From Pseudeuparius sepicola (lineage: Eukaryota > Arthropoda > Insecta > Coleoptera > Anthribidae), in the NCBI GenBank assembly GCA_963920635.1, contig OY987299.1:26924901-26988900 (forward strand): DNA of 64,000 bases, in the 5' to 3' direction. The notes below the pieces were generated by a model. It was not told where the DNA came from, ran no database searches, and saw only the letters and a list, made by a program, of their open reading frames with translations. Shown here one piece after another: positions 1 through 10,900 of the stretch (the first letter of the stretch is position 1; every line of letters begins with the position of its first letter). A program made the position numbers and the translations under genes.

Positions 1-462
1 CGTAAAATATTAGTACTGTGCTTAACACGGCACTGCTATGCTTCCAGCTATGGAAAAGTACTCCAAGGCGCTTAAACTATCCACTACATTCTAATAAAAT
101 GAAAATAATTAATTAATCAATAATAGGGCAGCTCAGACGTCAAATATTAACAAAAACAATATAGCTTACTTTTGGTCAGTTCAACGGACAGCATACTGTA
201 TTAAGGCCGGTTCTTGGTGTGACTCTGTGGCAGGCAAGGCAGCAGACTCTGGATGATGTCTCGGGCAGTACTTCGCCCTACAAATGGTGGTCTGAGACTT
301 CTTCTCCTGACTTGGGAGTAACCCCTTTTATATGAGATTGGGACCTTGTTTTTGCCTCATTTCCAGGATTTGCAGGTGTTCTCTAGACGCTCTTGTGTTT
401 GTCGGCGGATAGAACGTATAAACAAGCAAGTTTTTCTAAGAACACTGATAAGTCAAGCCAAG

Positions 463-1479
463 ATGGCTGACAGGGACAAACAGCAAGTAGAAAGTGGTCC
501 CAAAAACATCTGTAAATATTGTGCCAAAAGTGTAACAAATGCTCAAGCAGAATGTGTTGAATGTAAAGGTGTCTATCACACATCATGTGCACTAAGAATA
601 CCTGGTTTACGGGCTGTTGGTAAAAGTAACCTGGTAAGATGCTGTCTGGGTAAACAAGAAGAACACAAGGCCTCCCAAATGGGTAAGGCAGAGTTTATTA
701 GTAACAGTGAGCACACAAAGTTGTGGGATGAACTCATAAAATCCAAGGACATAATTATTGAAGAACTTAAGGAAAAAGAAGTTTTACTTAAAAAGACAAT
801 CAGTCTATTAGAAGAAAAACTTTACTCAGAAAAAACAAACAAAGAAGAAAAAACTCGAGAATCTACCAGCAAAAAAACAAAGGACCAAAATAAAAATATA
901 AACGCGCGGACGACAACTGATGCTACACAGTGGACCAAACAAAACCAAACCTCTGAATTAACAATCAAACAATCAGCAGTTATGAACAAAGTAATCAATC
1001 TAACTAATGAACCCCCAATGGATACTACATCTCAACCAACAAAACATCACAACGCACGAAAAAATGAATTACTTAGTCAAACGAAGACCTCAAGTCAAGT
1101 AAATCCTGCAAATAAAAGAAATACTTACAATAGAAATAGCTCGATGAGGATAATCGGTACCAGTAGTGCTGCAAGTGAAAATGGTTTCGAGGGTAAAGAG
1201 AAAATGGTATGGCTTTACATCTTCAGGGTCAAGAATCATGTCACTTCTGACATGATACAAGGATACATTAAGAAGAAACCTGGATTTGTGGATACTGAGG
1301 TTACAGTTAGGGAACTACCTGGGAAGAGTTCTGAAAACCTCAAATCTTTCTGCATCTCCGCACCTTTCGAACAGAAGGACGCGATGTACCAATCCGACTT
1401 CTGGCCACGTGGTGTGGGTGTGAAGCGTTTTAGTTTCATCCGATACAGAGAACTGAACAGAGATGCTGATTTTTTATAA
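463..1479 (+). CDS. LINE ORF1 protein, PHD finger plus coiled coil
   Basis: About 338 residues from the ATG at 463, which has A at -3 and G at +4. An earlier in-frame codon at 346 is possible but has weaker context. Residues about 10-60 form a PHD-like zinc finger: CKYC, then CVECKGVYHTSC, then a CC pair. A charged heptad-rich stretch follows (ELIKSKDIIIEELKEKEVLL), a probable coiled coil for trimerisation. A long polar linker rich in Lys, Asn, Thr and Gln comes next. The C-terminal 90 residues (WLYIFRV to FWPRGVGVKRFSF) resemble the RRM-like C-terminus of insect LINE ORF1 proteins. The family role is RNA binding and chaperone activity in the retrotransposition particle. The ORF ends with TAA TAA TAG-like triplets overlapping the ORF2 frame. 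Confidence 0.8.
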   Translation: MADRDKQQVESGPKNICKYCAKSVTNAQAECVECKGVYHTSCALRIPGLRAVGKSNLVRCCLGKQEEHKASQMGKAEFISNSEHTKLWDELIKSKDIIIEELKEKEVLLKKTISLLEEKLYSEKTNKEEKTRESTSKKTKDQNKNINARTTTDATQWTKQNQTSELTIKQSAVMNKVINLTNEPPMDTTSQPTKHHNARKNELLSQTKTSSQVNPANKRNTYNRNSSMRIIGTSSAASENGFEGKEKMVWLYIFRVKNHVTSDMIQGYIKKKPGFVDTEVTVRELPGKSSENLKSFCISAPFEQKDAMYQSDFWPRGVGVKRFSFIRYRELNRDADFL

Positions 1480-4328
1480 TAGACTCTAGAACCAGACAAA
1501 ACCGTGAAGGTGTAAGCAACTTACCTCAGAAAAACAATCTTAGAGTTCTCGCGCTAAACTCACAGTGCCTGAATCCTGGAAAAGCATCTATACTTGAGTC
1601 ATACATGATTGACAAGGATTATGATTTCCTATGTATTTCTGAGCATTGGATGACTGATTGTGATCACTTAAGGGCTATAAACATGGGTGGTTTTTCTCTG
1701 ATTAGCGCCTTTTGTAGGTCTACCTATATCCATGGTGGCTGTGCTGTCTTTGCAAACACCAAACACTCTTGTAAATCACTTAACCTTGAGATTTTCTCAA
1801 TTGAGAGACACTTTGAGATCTCAGGTGCATGTTTCGACAAGTCACAAATAATAAGTGTCTATAGGTCACCATCACCTCATGGCAATTTTGATATTTTCTG
1901 CGAGGGGCTGGCCCAGGTATTAAGTAACTTAAATTACAGACAAAACATAATATTTGCTGGCGACTTTAATGTACATTTTGGTACAAATGAGTATGAGGCA
2001 ATTGCAGTAGAAGGTATTTTTAACTCATTTGGTTTGTCACGCACTATCTTTGACACCACTAGAAAAGCTTCCTGTCTGGATAATATTTTCTCTAATATTG
2101 ATACCAATAACTATAAAGCAGAAGTAATAGATTTTTCCATCTCTGACCACAAACCTCTGTCTTTCGAGCTCCAGTCTGAGTCTGTGCCTGTTGAGAAGAC
2201 AAACATAATTTATCGGCCTATAACCGATCAGGGTTTAATGGCTTTGTATGATTTATTTGATGGCTACGATTGGGAGTTCTTGAATGATATAACAGTTAGT
2301 CCTATTACGCAGTTTGATAAGTTTATAAGCATTCTACAGAACGCTTGTGATATAGCATTTCCCGAAAAGAGCAAAACTGTCAATATCAATTCTGACAACT
2401 CATTTAAGATACATTGGTTCACTGATGAAATACGACAAAACAGGGAGAGTCTTAAGCTCTTAACAACTATTCACCATCGTAATTCTGAAATAGTGAGTAG
2501 TGGTGCATTGAGGAAATATAGGCGTTTTTATAGGTCTCAGGTACATAAAGCTAAGAAAAATGCAAATGACATGCATATATCCAATTCTAGAAACAAAAAT
2601 AAGGCAGTGTGGGATGTTATCAGGAATAACAATCCTAGGTCAAAGGAACAATCGTCGCCATCTCTTTCTGCCCAAGATTTTAATACACACTTTGCTACTA
2701 TTGCTGATACTGTTAGACAGACTCTACCTAATAATGTCAGAGATCCACTCACCTACCTCCATGGAATTGATGGAGCCGTTTCAAGTGCGGGCTTGACCTT
2801 TTCTTTTGATTCTGTTAGTATTAACGAGGTAAGAAATGCTATGGCTGGGCTCAGTAATAGCCCTAGCAGGGATGTGTATAATTTCAACATTAAAATTGTG
2901 AAAGCGTTAAAAAACTTAATTGTCTCTCCTCTGTGCAGATTGATTAATCAATGCATTGCTGGAAATGTTTTCCCTGACTGTCTTAAGATTGCTAGGGTTG
3001 TGCCCATCTTCAAAAAGGGGAATGTCTGCGAAGTTAACAATTATCGCCCAATCTCGATTGTGCCCATTTTTGGTAAAATCTTTGAGCATCTATTGAACAC
3101 ACAACTGGTAAAGTATTTTGAGAATAACAACCTCTTTGCTCCAAACCAGTTTGGTTTCCGAACAGGAAAGTCGACTTCGAGGGCTGTTCTAAGTTTGGTA
3201 CAGCAGGTTCAGCGATCATATGATGACAATAAGTTTGTACGGGTATGCTTCTACGACCTGACTAAGGCCTTTGATTGTATTGACCATCAACTCTTGATTG
3301 AAAAACTGACCAGGTATAGCTTTAGCAGAGACAGTTCTCACTTGATTGGATCCTATCTTGGGGGTAGAAAGCAATATGTCTCGGCCAATGGTAGTAAGTC
3401 TGAATTGGTAGGTTTAAAATATGGAGTTCCCCAGGGCTCTATCCTGGGCCCAACACTGTTTTTAATTTACATAAATGATATCACATTTATAGATAACCTC
3501 AATCTCGTCTTGTATGCAGATGACACAACTTCCATAAACATATCGGATGCTCCCAATACTGTCAACCAAAACGTTGATGATTCTGGCTTTCGTATTGAGC
3601 AGTGGTTTCTTTCAAATCGCCTCTGCATGAATGCTGGTAAAACACAAATTCTAGATTTTTCCTTGAAACCTGCAATCACTAACTTCAGCCCTGTTAGCTT
3701 TCTTGGATTGTATCTGGACAGCAGATTGTCGTGGGAAGAGCAAGTTAATCAACTTATTAAGAGGCTGAATAGAAACATGTACCTGATTCGTAATCTCCTA
3801 AACAATGTCTCAACCAAAGTACTTATGGACACCTACTATGGACATTTTCATTCTCACATAATGTATGGCATACTGCTGTGGGGCCATTGCCCACATGCCA
3901 CAAGAGCGTTTGGTGTGCAAAGAAGATGTATCAGATTGATGGCGGGTATTGCATTTCGTGAACCTTGTAGAGACAAGTTTATCTCTTTTGGTATTCTTAC
4001 TCTACCTAGTGTGTTCATACTCGAATGCCTTCTCTACCTAAAAAGCAACATTGATGACTTCAAAACAAACTCACATTTTCATCATTATAACACTAGAGGA
4101 GGTGAACACCTGTGCATTCAATACCACAGGGTCAATAAAGCTAGAAGTGGTCATAATTATCATGCCATTAAATTCTATAATGTGCTCCCCGAAGTTGTCA
4201 AAGAGCTACCCACAAAATTATTTAAATCTAAACTGAAAAGTTACTTAAAGTCTAAAGCTTTCTTTAGCATGGACGAATTCCTTGTTGCAGACTTCAGTGA
4301 TTTGTCGTTGTCAGTCATGGGAGGCTAA
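1470..4328 (+). CDS. LINE ORF2: AP-type endonuclease and reverse transcriptase
   Basis: Open from 1470, directly after an in-frame TGA at 1467, to the stop at 4326-4328. The first ATG in frame is 1605, giving 907 residues. The endonuclease begins before that ATG: the conserved Asn motif (VLALNSQCLNPG) is encoded at about 1545-1580. The glutamate motif (CISEHWM), GDFNVHF and the SDHKPLSFEL motif follow. The reverse transcriptase shows RPISIVPIFGKIFEHLL, QFGFRTGKST, the first catalytic Asp in [24 protein letters not shown] and the YADD box (LYADDTTSI), then the thumb and a C-terminal domain (YGHFHSHIMYGILLWG). No frameshift or premature stop is visible, so the protein could be active. ORF2 overlaps the end of ORF1 by about 10 bases, suggesting termination-reinitiation or a non-AUG start. 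Confidence 0.85.
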   Translation, partial: FFIIDSRTRQNREGVSNLPQKNNLRVLALNSQCLNPGKASILESYMIDKDYDFLCISEHWMTDCDHLRAINMGGFSLISAFCRSTYIHGGCAVFANTKHSCKSLNLEIFSIERHFEISGACFDKSQIISVYRSPSPHGNFDIFCEGLAQVLSNLNYRQNIIFAGDFNVHFGTNEYEAIAVEGIFNSFGLSRTIFDTTRKASCLDNIFSNIDTNNYKAEVIDFSISDHKPLSFELQSESVPVEKTNIIYRPITDQGLMALYDLFDGYDWEFLNDITVSPITQFDKFISILQNACDIAFPEKSKTVNINSDNSFKIHWFTDEIRQNRESLKLLTTIHHRNSEIVSSGALRKYRRFYRSQVHKAKKNANDMHISNSRNKNKAVWDVIRNNNPRSKEQSSPSLSAQDFNTHFATIADTVRQTLPNNVRDPLTYLHGIDGAVSSAGLTFSFDSVSINEVRNAMAGLSNSPSRDVYNFNIKIVKALKNLIVSPLCRLINQCIAGNVFPDCLKIARVVPIFKKGNVCEVNNYRPISIVPIFGKIFEHLLNTQLVKYFENNNLFAPNQFGFRTGKSTSRAVLSLVQQVQRSYDDNKFVRVCFYDLTKAFDCIDHQLLIEKLTRYSFSRDSSHLIGSYLGGRKQYVSANGSKSELVGLKYGVPQGSILGPTLFLIYINDITFIDNLNLVLYADDTTSINISDAPNTVNQNVDDSGFRIEQWFLSNRLCMNAGKTQILDFSLKPAITNFSPVSFLGLYLDSRLSWEEQVNQLIKRLNRNMYLIRNLLNNVSTKVLMDTYYGHFHSHIMYGILLWGHCPHATRAFGVQRRCIRLMAGIAFREPCRDKFISFGILTLPSVFILECLLYLKSNIDDFKTNSHFHHYNTRGGEHLCIQYHRVNKARSGHNYHAIKFYNVLPEVVKELPTKLFKSKLKSYLKSKAFFSMDEFLVADFSDLSLSVMGG

Positions 4329-4539
4329 AATGTGATGTGTGAGGCATCTGTATGTTGGTCTCCTTTTAATGTGTAATCTCCACTAGTTTATATCCTATTC
4401 ATTTTTTTTTGTTGGATCATATTTATATAATTAACTAGGTTTTAGTGTGTATGTGTCATTTACTGCTTTTATCTTATTTTATTCTCATTATTTTATGAAT
4501 CTGACTTGTGAAAATACTACTATGTATGTATGGCATCAA

Positions 4540-4544
4540 TAAAT

Positions 4545-4585
<41 letters not shown>
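4540..4585 (+). repeat. (TAA)n LINE 3' tail
   Basis: About 14 tandem AAT/TAA triplets directly after the LINE 3' UTR. They mark the 3' end of the retrotransposon; single-copy-looking sequence starts at about 4586. Confidence 0.85.
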
Positions 4586-4586
<1 letters not shown>

Positions 4587-5230
4587 CGTAGCAAACTCTC
4601 CCTGGTGTTTTGGTACTTACATAATGTAAACAACATGGTTTTTTGTTTAATTTAATGATCCTGGTTTCCGGTGGTTTGAGTCATAACCCGATGATTCCTC
4701 GCAGAAATATTTCAAAGATTTAGCTAACATTGTCGCGAGTTATTTGATAAAATAAAATAAGAATTTTGGGTGGTACCTACGGGGCACCTCACTAGCTAGC
4801 ACTTGCGGTAACGAAAAATGTTTATTGGGATAGCACGGATTTATTTTGCTTCTACATTAGCGGGTCAGGGGGAAGAAGACGAGGTATGCTGTTTACATTG
4901 GCATCTCTTAAACTCAGTCTTTCCTATTTTGTAATGCATAATAAATAGTTTTTTGAAGACTTGTATGTCGTATATATGCTTTGAGATACTTATATTTACA
5001 AAACAACCTAAACCGTATTAAAAAACTGGAAACCTTGAATGTGCCAACAATAACATCTTTTTAAAATCTTGAAACAAAACAAGTTGCCTTACAAATCGTT
5101 GCTACTACCTGTTTTACTTATCGATTAGTAACCTATTTCTAAGTAGGTAGTTTTACTTGCCCCTCATAAATTTATGTGAATTACTATTTATAATAATTAA
5201 TATTTCTCCACAATACAATAGATAATTTAA
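4586..5230. other. Non-coding, no recognised feature
   Basis: AT-rich sequence between the LINE tail and the first inverted-repeat element. I see no ORF, RNA gene or clear repeat. A possible donor-like site (GAG|GTATGC near 4888) was considered as the end of an upstream AGO2 exon, but no convincing coding frame leads to it. Confidence 0.4.
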
Positions 5231-5522
5231 AAACGCTCTTTAATTGTACACTAGAAATGAATTTCTTAATTTGGAATGGTAATCTAAGGTTGGCTGCATT
5301 GTTTTGAGGATATTCTGTGGCTCTAACCTAACTTCAAACACAGAAACTATAACTATAGCATTTTTTTGTGCTTCAAATAACAGAGGTAAATATTAATCTC
5401 GATCTATTAAAATTTAGGAATCATGTGCATAAAACGTAAATTCTGTTGATTACGGCCCTGTTCTCCATCACCTATCAATAATATCAATATGGCCGCCTCA
5501 TATGGAATAGGCTATATTAGTC

Positions 5523-5932
5523 TGACGTCACGTAGTGGGGTAGGTCAAGGCACTGTATCCAAACAACCTCGTAGATACACGGGCGTTTTTGTGTTTTTGA
5601 CTAAAAAAATTATTTAAATCGGTTTCTTCGACAATAACTATCCATCTTCGTTAAGGTAAGTGTATTCTGAACTTTATAAGTGCAAATTTTGATTGAAGCA
5701 TGTGAACGCAGATGTCAAAAGTAAGGTTAGAAATCCTTTTGGTCAATTTCTACGAAAACTCACCATAATTTGCACTTGTAAAGTTCAGAATACACTTACC
5801 TTAACGAAGATGGATAGTTATTGTCGAAGAAACCGATTTAAATAATTTTTTTAGTCAAAAACACAAAAACGCCCGTGTATCTACGAGGTTGTTTGGATAC
5901 AGTGCCTTGACCTACCCCACTACGTGACGTCA
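5523..5932. repeat. Long palindrome, 166-bp arms
   Basis: The arm 5523-5688 is matched by its reverse complement at 5767-5932 with very few mismatches and a 78-nt loop. Both outer ends read TGACGTCACGTAGTGGGGTA. Outside the arms, ATATTAGT at 5514 and ACTAATAT at 5935 continue the symmetry. It is a nested foldback element inside the 5231-6497 element and would form a long hairpin if transcribed. Confidence 0.85.
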
Positions 5933-5948
5933 CCACTAATATGGCGTA

Positions 5949-6441
5949 TTCTATACTTCAGTCTGGGTAAAATAGAAAGTAGGTCAGTCAAGCGCCGCTT
6001 ATCTTTGTGAAAGCCACCATGGGCGTCCCATATTGTTTAAAATTCCCTAAATGGCCTAAATGATCAAAATTACAATAAACACTCCGAAATAAGGTGGCAC
6101 AATCTACACAGCACTCACGCCTTGCCATAATGCAAAACCGCGGTCACTGTCACACCACATGTAATGGTTTTCAGTATGCGCGGGAGAAGGTATTCGCGAT
6201 GTGATGCGCCCATGGATTGTGGACGCTCAATCAGAGGCGCTAGAGCTGTCAGAAGGAGAAGTTGGAATTCGAGGTTGCCATATCAACGAGGCAAGTGATT
6301 AGAAATCGCGGGTTGTGGATTTTATTTCGACGTGGAAAGAAAGCTCTATATGGGACATTTGGCAACTCTGTTTTTGATCATCGATCCAAATGCCGCATTG
6401 CGCAAGACTGACCTACTTTCTGTTATTCAAACTGGATTATA
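5949..6441. mobile_element. Nested TIR element
   Basis: The left end has AGAAAGTAGGTCAGTC at about 5979, and the right end has GACTGACCTACTTTCT at about 6406, with imperfect inverted similarity extending outwards on both sides. Comparison with the uninterrupted relative at 12895-13302 supports this block being part of the insertion. No coding capacity. Its ATG-rich interior (for example CCACCATGG near 6016) stops quickly in frame and is not an AGO2 start exon. Confidence 0.55.
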
Positions 6442-6497
6442 GGAACATGAAATATTTACCTGTCCCAATCTAGTGTACAATTAAAGAGCATTTTTAG

Positions 6498-7486
6498 ATT
6501 AAAGATGATATTACTTTTAGTTTCGTTTGCTTTTAGTTTGATTTACTTTTTAGAAATTTCACATTGTCGACTCGACAACTGTTTTCGGATCGGAGTGTAG
6601 TGGGACCAATACAGTATTTATACATGTGCCAAGGCGGAACAGGAACTACCTACATTTTGTGAGCCTGGCACATTTTCAATCAAATATGTGACAAAGAGCA
6701 CAATAAATTGAATATAATTATTTTTGAAAATAACTGAATGCTAAAACCGAGAAAGGGCGTGCCAATATAATATCCATTATTGACTGATTTATATTACTCA
6801 TTACTTTCTAACTTTAATATTTTTGAAATGGACTATAGCCTTTAATATTTTATAGTAGAGTTGCCAAATGTCCAGACATTTATTTTCAGAAAAATGTCTA
6901 GCCAATGTGTCTGTAATATGTCCGGACATTTATCAGACATTTACAAAATAAGCTAAAAACATCACCATCCTATTGGATTTAAGTAGAGCTTTAAAACGAT
7001 ATAATATTTATATATATATATGTTTTTCAAATTTTAAGTAAAACTAATAAAAGAAAACACGTCATGCGTGAAGCATGTTTAAGATAAGTCTTCTTGCAGA
7101 ATTTGCAAATTCCATATATTTTATTGTTTTTTTTTTTACTTTTGGAAGTAATTACATATTATACCACTTCTTTTACCCATTAATAAAAGGAAATAAGAAA
7201 AAAAAACACACACAGCAGATATCTTATGGAGGAAAACCCTTCCAAAACGTGTTGTTATAAAAAATTTTGAGGTTAAGTTTCGCTTCTTCTTCGATTTAAA
7301 ATATTTGGACACATTCGAGCATTTTTGAATGTGTCATGTCCATAAATGTTCGTGCTTGGACATTTATGTCCGGTCACAAATAAGTGTCCGGCAAAACTAT
7401 TTTATAGGAAAATTGTTTGTATTTAGTTTCAAATTTCTCAATTGAAAAAAACAGTAAAAATCATATCAATAATTTTGGTTTTCAAG
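6498..7486. other. Region upstream of first detected AGO2 exon
   Basis: AT-rich. It contains repeated ATGTCC/GGACAT motifs (for example at about 6870-6945 and 7310-7392). The left and right edges are loosely inverted (GAGTTGCCAAATGTCC at about 6859 against GTGTCCGGCAAAACT near 7385), suggesting an old TIR element. A pyrimidine-rich acceptor (TTTTGGTTTTCAAG) ends at 7486. No ATG opens the coding frame before that acceptor. Confidence 0.4.
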
Positions 7487-7950
7487 TACAATATGGCTCT
7501 CAACCTGGCGGCGCTTTACAACAGGGCCCACCTCACAGAGGTCCTACACCTCAACAAGGATACCAACAACAGCAACCACCGAGGGGGGTTGCCCCACAAC
7601 AAGGCCCTCCTCAAAGGGGACCTTTCCCACAACAAGGATATCCTCAACAGCAACCACCGAGTGGGGTTGCCCCACAACAAGGCCCTCCTCAAAGGGGCCC
7701 TGCGCCTCAACAGTCATACCCACCCACATCACCTCAGCATTCACCTTCACCTCAACCAGTCCAAGCCCAGCAGCAGCAAGGTGGTCAGCAACGTGGCAGA
7801 CAACGGAAAGGCCAGCCACAGCAGAGAGAAGGGCCACAACAACAGCAAAGAGGAGATCGGCAGCAGGGTGGCCCCGCTCAGCAGAAACCAGCCGCAAGCT
7901 CGGCGAGCCAAGAGGTCATCTCGCAGGGGATACAGAAACTTTTCTTTTCG
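7487..7950 (+). CDS. AGO2: AGO2 exon: glutamine-rich repeat region
   Basis: The acceptor AG is at 7485-7486 and donor GTAAGA at 7951. It begins with two bases completing a codon and ends in phase 0. It encodes about 154 residues rich in Gln, Pro, Gly and Arg, with three near copies of a 26-residue unit of the type [11 protein letters not shown]...PQQQPP. A Gln/Arg stretch ([16 protein letters not shown]) and [10 protein letters not shown] follow. Glutamine-rich repeats are a known, length-variable feature of insect AGO2 N-termini. A second frame is also open (7442-7954) but gives no Argonaute-like sequence. No ATG precedes the exon in frame: the open frame begins only with a TTG at 7417, so an upstream exon must supply the start. 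Confidence 0.85.
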
Positions 7951-10900
7951 GTAAGATACAAGGCGCAAAGCATAATTCCTTCTATGAAAAAATCCGATCA
8001 ACCTTTGATCCATGATACTATACTCGAAATCGTATTTCTTTATTTTTCTCTGCCACGACTTCAAGGCACAGTATGAGTAAATTGAAATTTCTCTGTAGAT
8101 CAGGACAATAAAACTCAATTTTTTAACTATTGTTGTTGCTTTTCCTTTAAAGGCCTCTATCCAGTGTGGATAATTTAGCCGATTTAGCGTCTACAATCTT
8201 CGGAAAGGCACCTTATAAGTGCATCTGAGATTCCTCATCTTCCCTTTTCTAATTTATTAATTTACTTCCCCGACTAATATTTCTACAGGGTCTTAAAGTT
8301 GGGGAAATTAATTTGGCCTACATTTAATATTTCTCCGATTATCCTACCAAAAATTGTAATGATTTATTTAATTAATAACCACCTATATAAATTTTTATAA
8401 ATTTTAAAGTAAGTAAAGAAAGTATAATGCTGGGTCCCCTTACTTTAAAAAGTCCCCGATTCAGATGCACCACTTTTCAAGGTCACTGCGAACCAAATTT
8501 TTCTTTCGACCGCAGCACCATTTACAAAATTCAATTTCTGCCTAAGAATAAAGTCCTCGATGAGCTCTGCCTGTTTCTTTTTACGGAACTAAAATATCTT
8601 ATTTAGTTGCTGAGAAATGAGCCCGGGGAGTTTTAGGTAAATCACCCTGTATATCGTTAAAACCAGGGTGCTCTATCTAAAAAAACATAAGCTTGGTCTA
8701 CATTTTCAAAACCTGAATACTCAACTGAAATCGCAAGAAAACTTTATACAATTTTCATAGTTACATTTTTTCCAAAATTAAAAACAAAAAAGTTAAGGGG
8801 GGTAAAATGTTATAGGACTAACCCTGTACTAACCAAGGTTAGTTTATAGGAAGGTTAGGACATTCGAAGACTTGGAAGGGAAGGAGGATGGGTGAGAGAG
8901 ACAAGGGGACAAAAGGGTGAATTTAAGTTGGTAGCTTTACACGTGAATTGGCGCACAGCCATAGGCGCACACAGAAGAGCTGTAAGGAGAAGAATAGCAG
9001 TTGATATGGAGGCACTACGTTGCCGTTGATGGGAGGCTACTTTTGGTTTTGTTTAAGAGTGGTGGGGGAATGTCCTAACCTTCCTATAAACTAACCTTGG
9101 ATGTCACAATAAATAAAAAAAGCTTAAAAACTGTTTTTCTTAATTCTAATCACTGAGAAGTTTGTCACATAAAACCTGGGACATCCAGTAGATTTACATT
9201 TATTAAGACAGATGAAAAATATTCTGCCTTATTATTTATCCTATTACAGGAAAGAGACAGGCCCACAAGGTCTGGAGATGCTGCACTGGTTGGGAAATTC
9301 TGCAATCCTGGCAAGCTTGGACGGAAAATACGACTGGAGTCAAATCATTTCACCCTTAACTTGGGGTCTCTGAATACTGCATATCATTACGATGTGAACA
9401 TTGTCCCTGACACTCCCAAGAGGTTTATGCGACAGGTAAAAACCAAATGTTACCTTTCTCAAAAAGTTCGAGTACTGTGATTCGATATTAGTTTTGGCGG
9501 GAAACTATTTTTAGGTCAGAATCACAGAGATTAGAAAATAAAATATTGAATTGCTGGTGTTAATAGTGTTTTTATTAGTGATGGGTTTACTCCCGGGATT
9601 TTTAAAAACTCCCATTCCTCTCAGCCTGAAACCTCCCATCTGCCATTTCATTTAGCTGTCAATACTCCCGGAGCTTTGTAAAAACTTGAGATTTTTTGAA
9701 AAACCCGTGAGTTTTTAGAATAATGATTCATCATTCCGACTTCTAATTATTTAATTAATTGATAAATAAATAAAAATAAATATAAAAGTAAATGATATAG
9801 ATATAGGTAATATTAATAAAAATAATAAAATAAAACAAAAACAACCAACTAAAAATTTACCTAGTACTAGTAAAAAGCACTATAAACAAGCAGAGAGCAA
9901 CCTCAGTGGCCCCAGTTTCTCAATCAGATCTCACTAACATTATCAGTTTCTACTCTTCAAGCCCTTTCATTTGATACCCATAATAAGGGGGTTGAAAAGA
10001 AGATGTAATCCGCCATCTTGGAGCAGCGGCCATATTGAATTTAGTGTGATGTCGCTAACATTAGATAGATCAAATGTAAATAGTGGCCAGGTGTTTGCTT
10101 AATTTATGGGTGTATAAAGCCCGTGTGCCGAGGATCTACCAAATTTCGCCAGATGACATAAATCTGAAAGTTCAAATTTTATGTCAGATAAACGTCAAAT
10201 TAGGGGAAATTACTAAGACCATACTCGAAAATGTTTCTTGTAATTTATTTGTTATTATTGAATTAAATTAAGTAAATAGCTGCATCTGTATATTAAATTT
10301 ACTAATACTTTACTAATGTATTGATTGTCCTACACTGCAATGACTACGGTTTTCTAGGGTTTTCCGTAGTACTTGAGCGAATGCTATCCTAGTTCTATCG
10401 GGAAAAGTTGGCCCTAGCCGCAAATAGCAACGAAGACAAAATAATAGTAATTGCCACTCTCCCCCGCACAAGCATTCAATTGTTTCTGGGGTGCTCTTAG
10501 CTTGGAGTATTGTTAGGGTGAAAATTATTGTTATTATTATTAATCCATATAATGCTTATATTAATATCAGCTAAAACTAACTGTTTAACCCTTTCGGGAC
10601 TGCGGCCGCCTGAGGATCTGTGCCCAGTGGACCACAGCAGGAAGCGCATGCGTGTATGTACGGTTCCGGTCCTTAATTGCAAAACAGTCATTACATAACA
10701 ACAGATCTTTTCACAATATAAGTCATTTTTTGAATGCACCCACATGCAAATGAGCTTGTGCTCGAATTTATTGATGTATTTAAGTGCACAAGTAAGTTTT
10801 TTTTACGAGAAGGACCACCCAACTAGATGCCATTACTAGAAAATCAGCCAATGACATTAATTGGGGGCATGACCAATGTAAAGTAGGCGTTCCAATGTAT

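Larger units (their letters stand above)
200..4585 (+). mobile_element. Near-complete non-LTR retrotransposon (LINE, CR1-like)
   Basis: A two-ORF LINE. ORF1 (463-1479) carries a PHD-type zinc finger, a coiled coil and a C-terminal RRM-like segment. ORF2 (open from 1470 to 4328) carries an apurinic-type endonuclease and a reverse transcriptase. It ends in a (TAA)n tract at about 4540-4585. A PHD finger in ORF1 and a short-repeat 3' tail are typical of the CR1/L2 superclade; I-type elements also end in TAA repeats, so the clade call is moderate. The 5' boundary is not visible: the region from roughly 200 to 462 looks like 5' UTR and no target-site duplication was found. Both ORFs are uninterrupted, so this copy is young compared with the decayed LINEs at 25.7-28.1, 35.4-36.3 and 51.9-52.3 kb. 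It lies upstream of the AGO2 exons in the same orientation. Confidence 0.85.
5231..6497. mobile_element. Inverted-repeat (MITE-like) element with nested insertions
   Basis: The left end reads AAAAACGCTCTTTAATTGTA and the right end (6471-6497) is its reverse complement with one or two changes. The same termini and subterminal sequence (TCTAACCTAACTTCAAACAC, CCATCACCTATCAATAATAT) occur in a 0.4-kb copy at 12895-13302. Comparing the two shows about 0.9 kb of extra sequence here, from about 5507 to 6440, made of a palindrome (5523-5932) and another TIR element (5949-6441). Non-autonomous; no coding capacity. Confidence 0.75.

Noticed and set aside
6016..6290. CCACCATGG and CATGGATTG contexts as the AGO2 start exon
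   Set aside because: Both lie inside a nested transposable element; the first frame stops within a dozen or so codons and neither reaches a good donor in the needed phase.
7442..7954. Alternative 170-residue frame with an ATG at 7493 over the first AGO2 exon
   Set aside because: Its product (His/Asn/Leu-rich) resembles nothing, while the other frame gives Gln-rich repeats and joins in phase to the Argonaute N domain through the donor at 7951.
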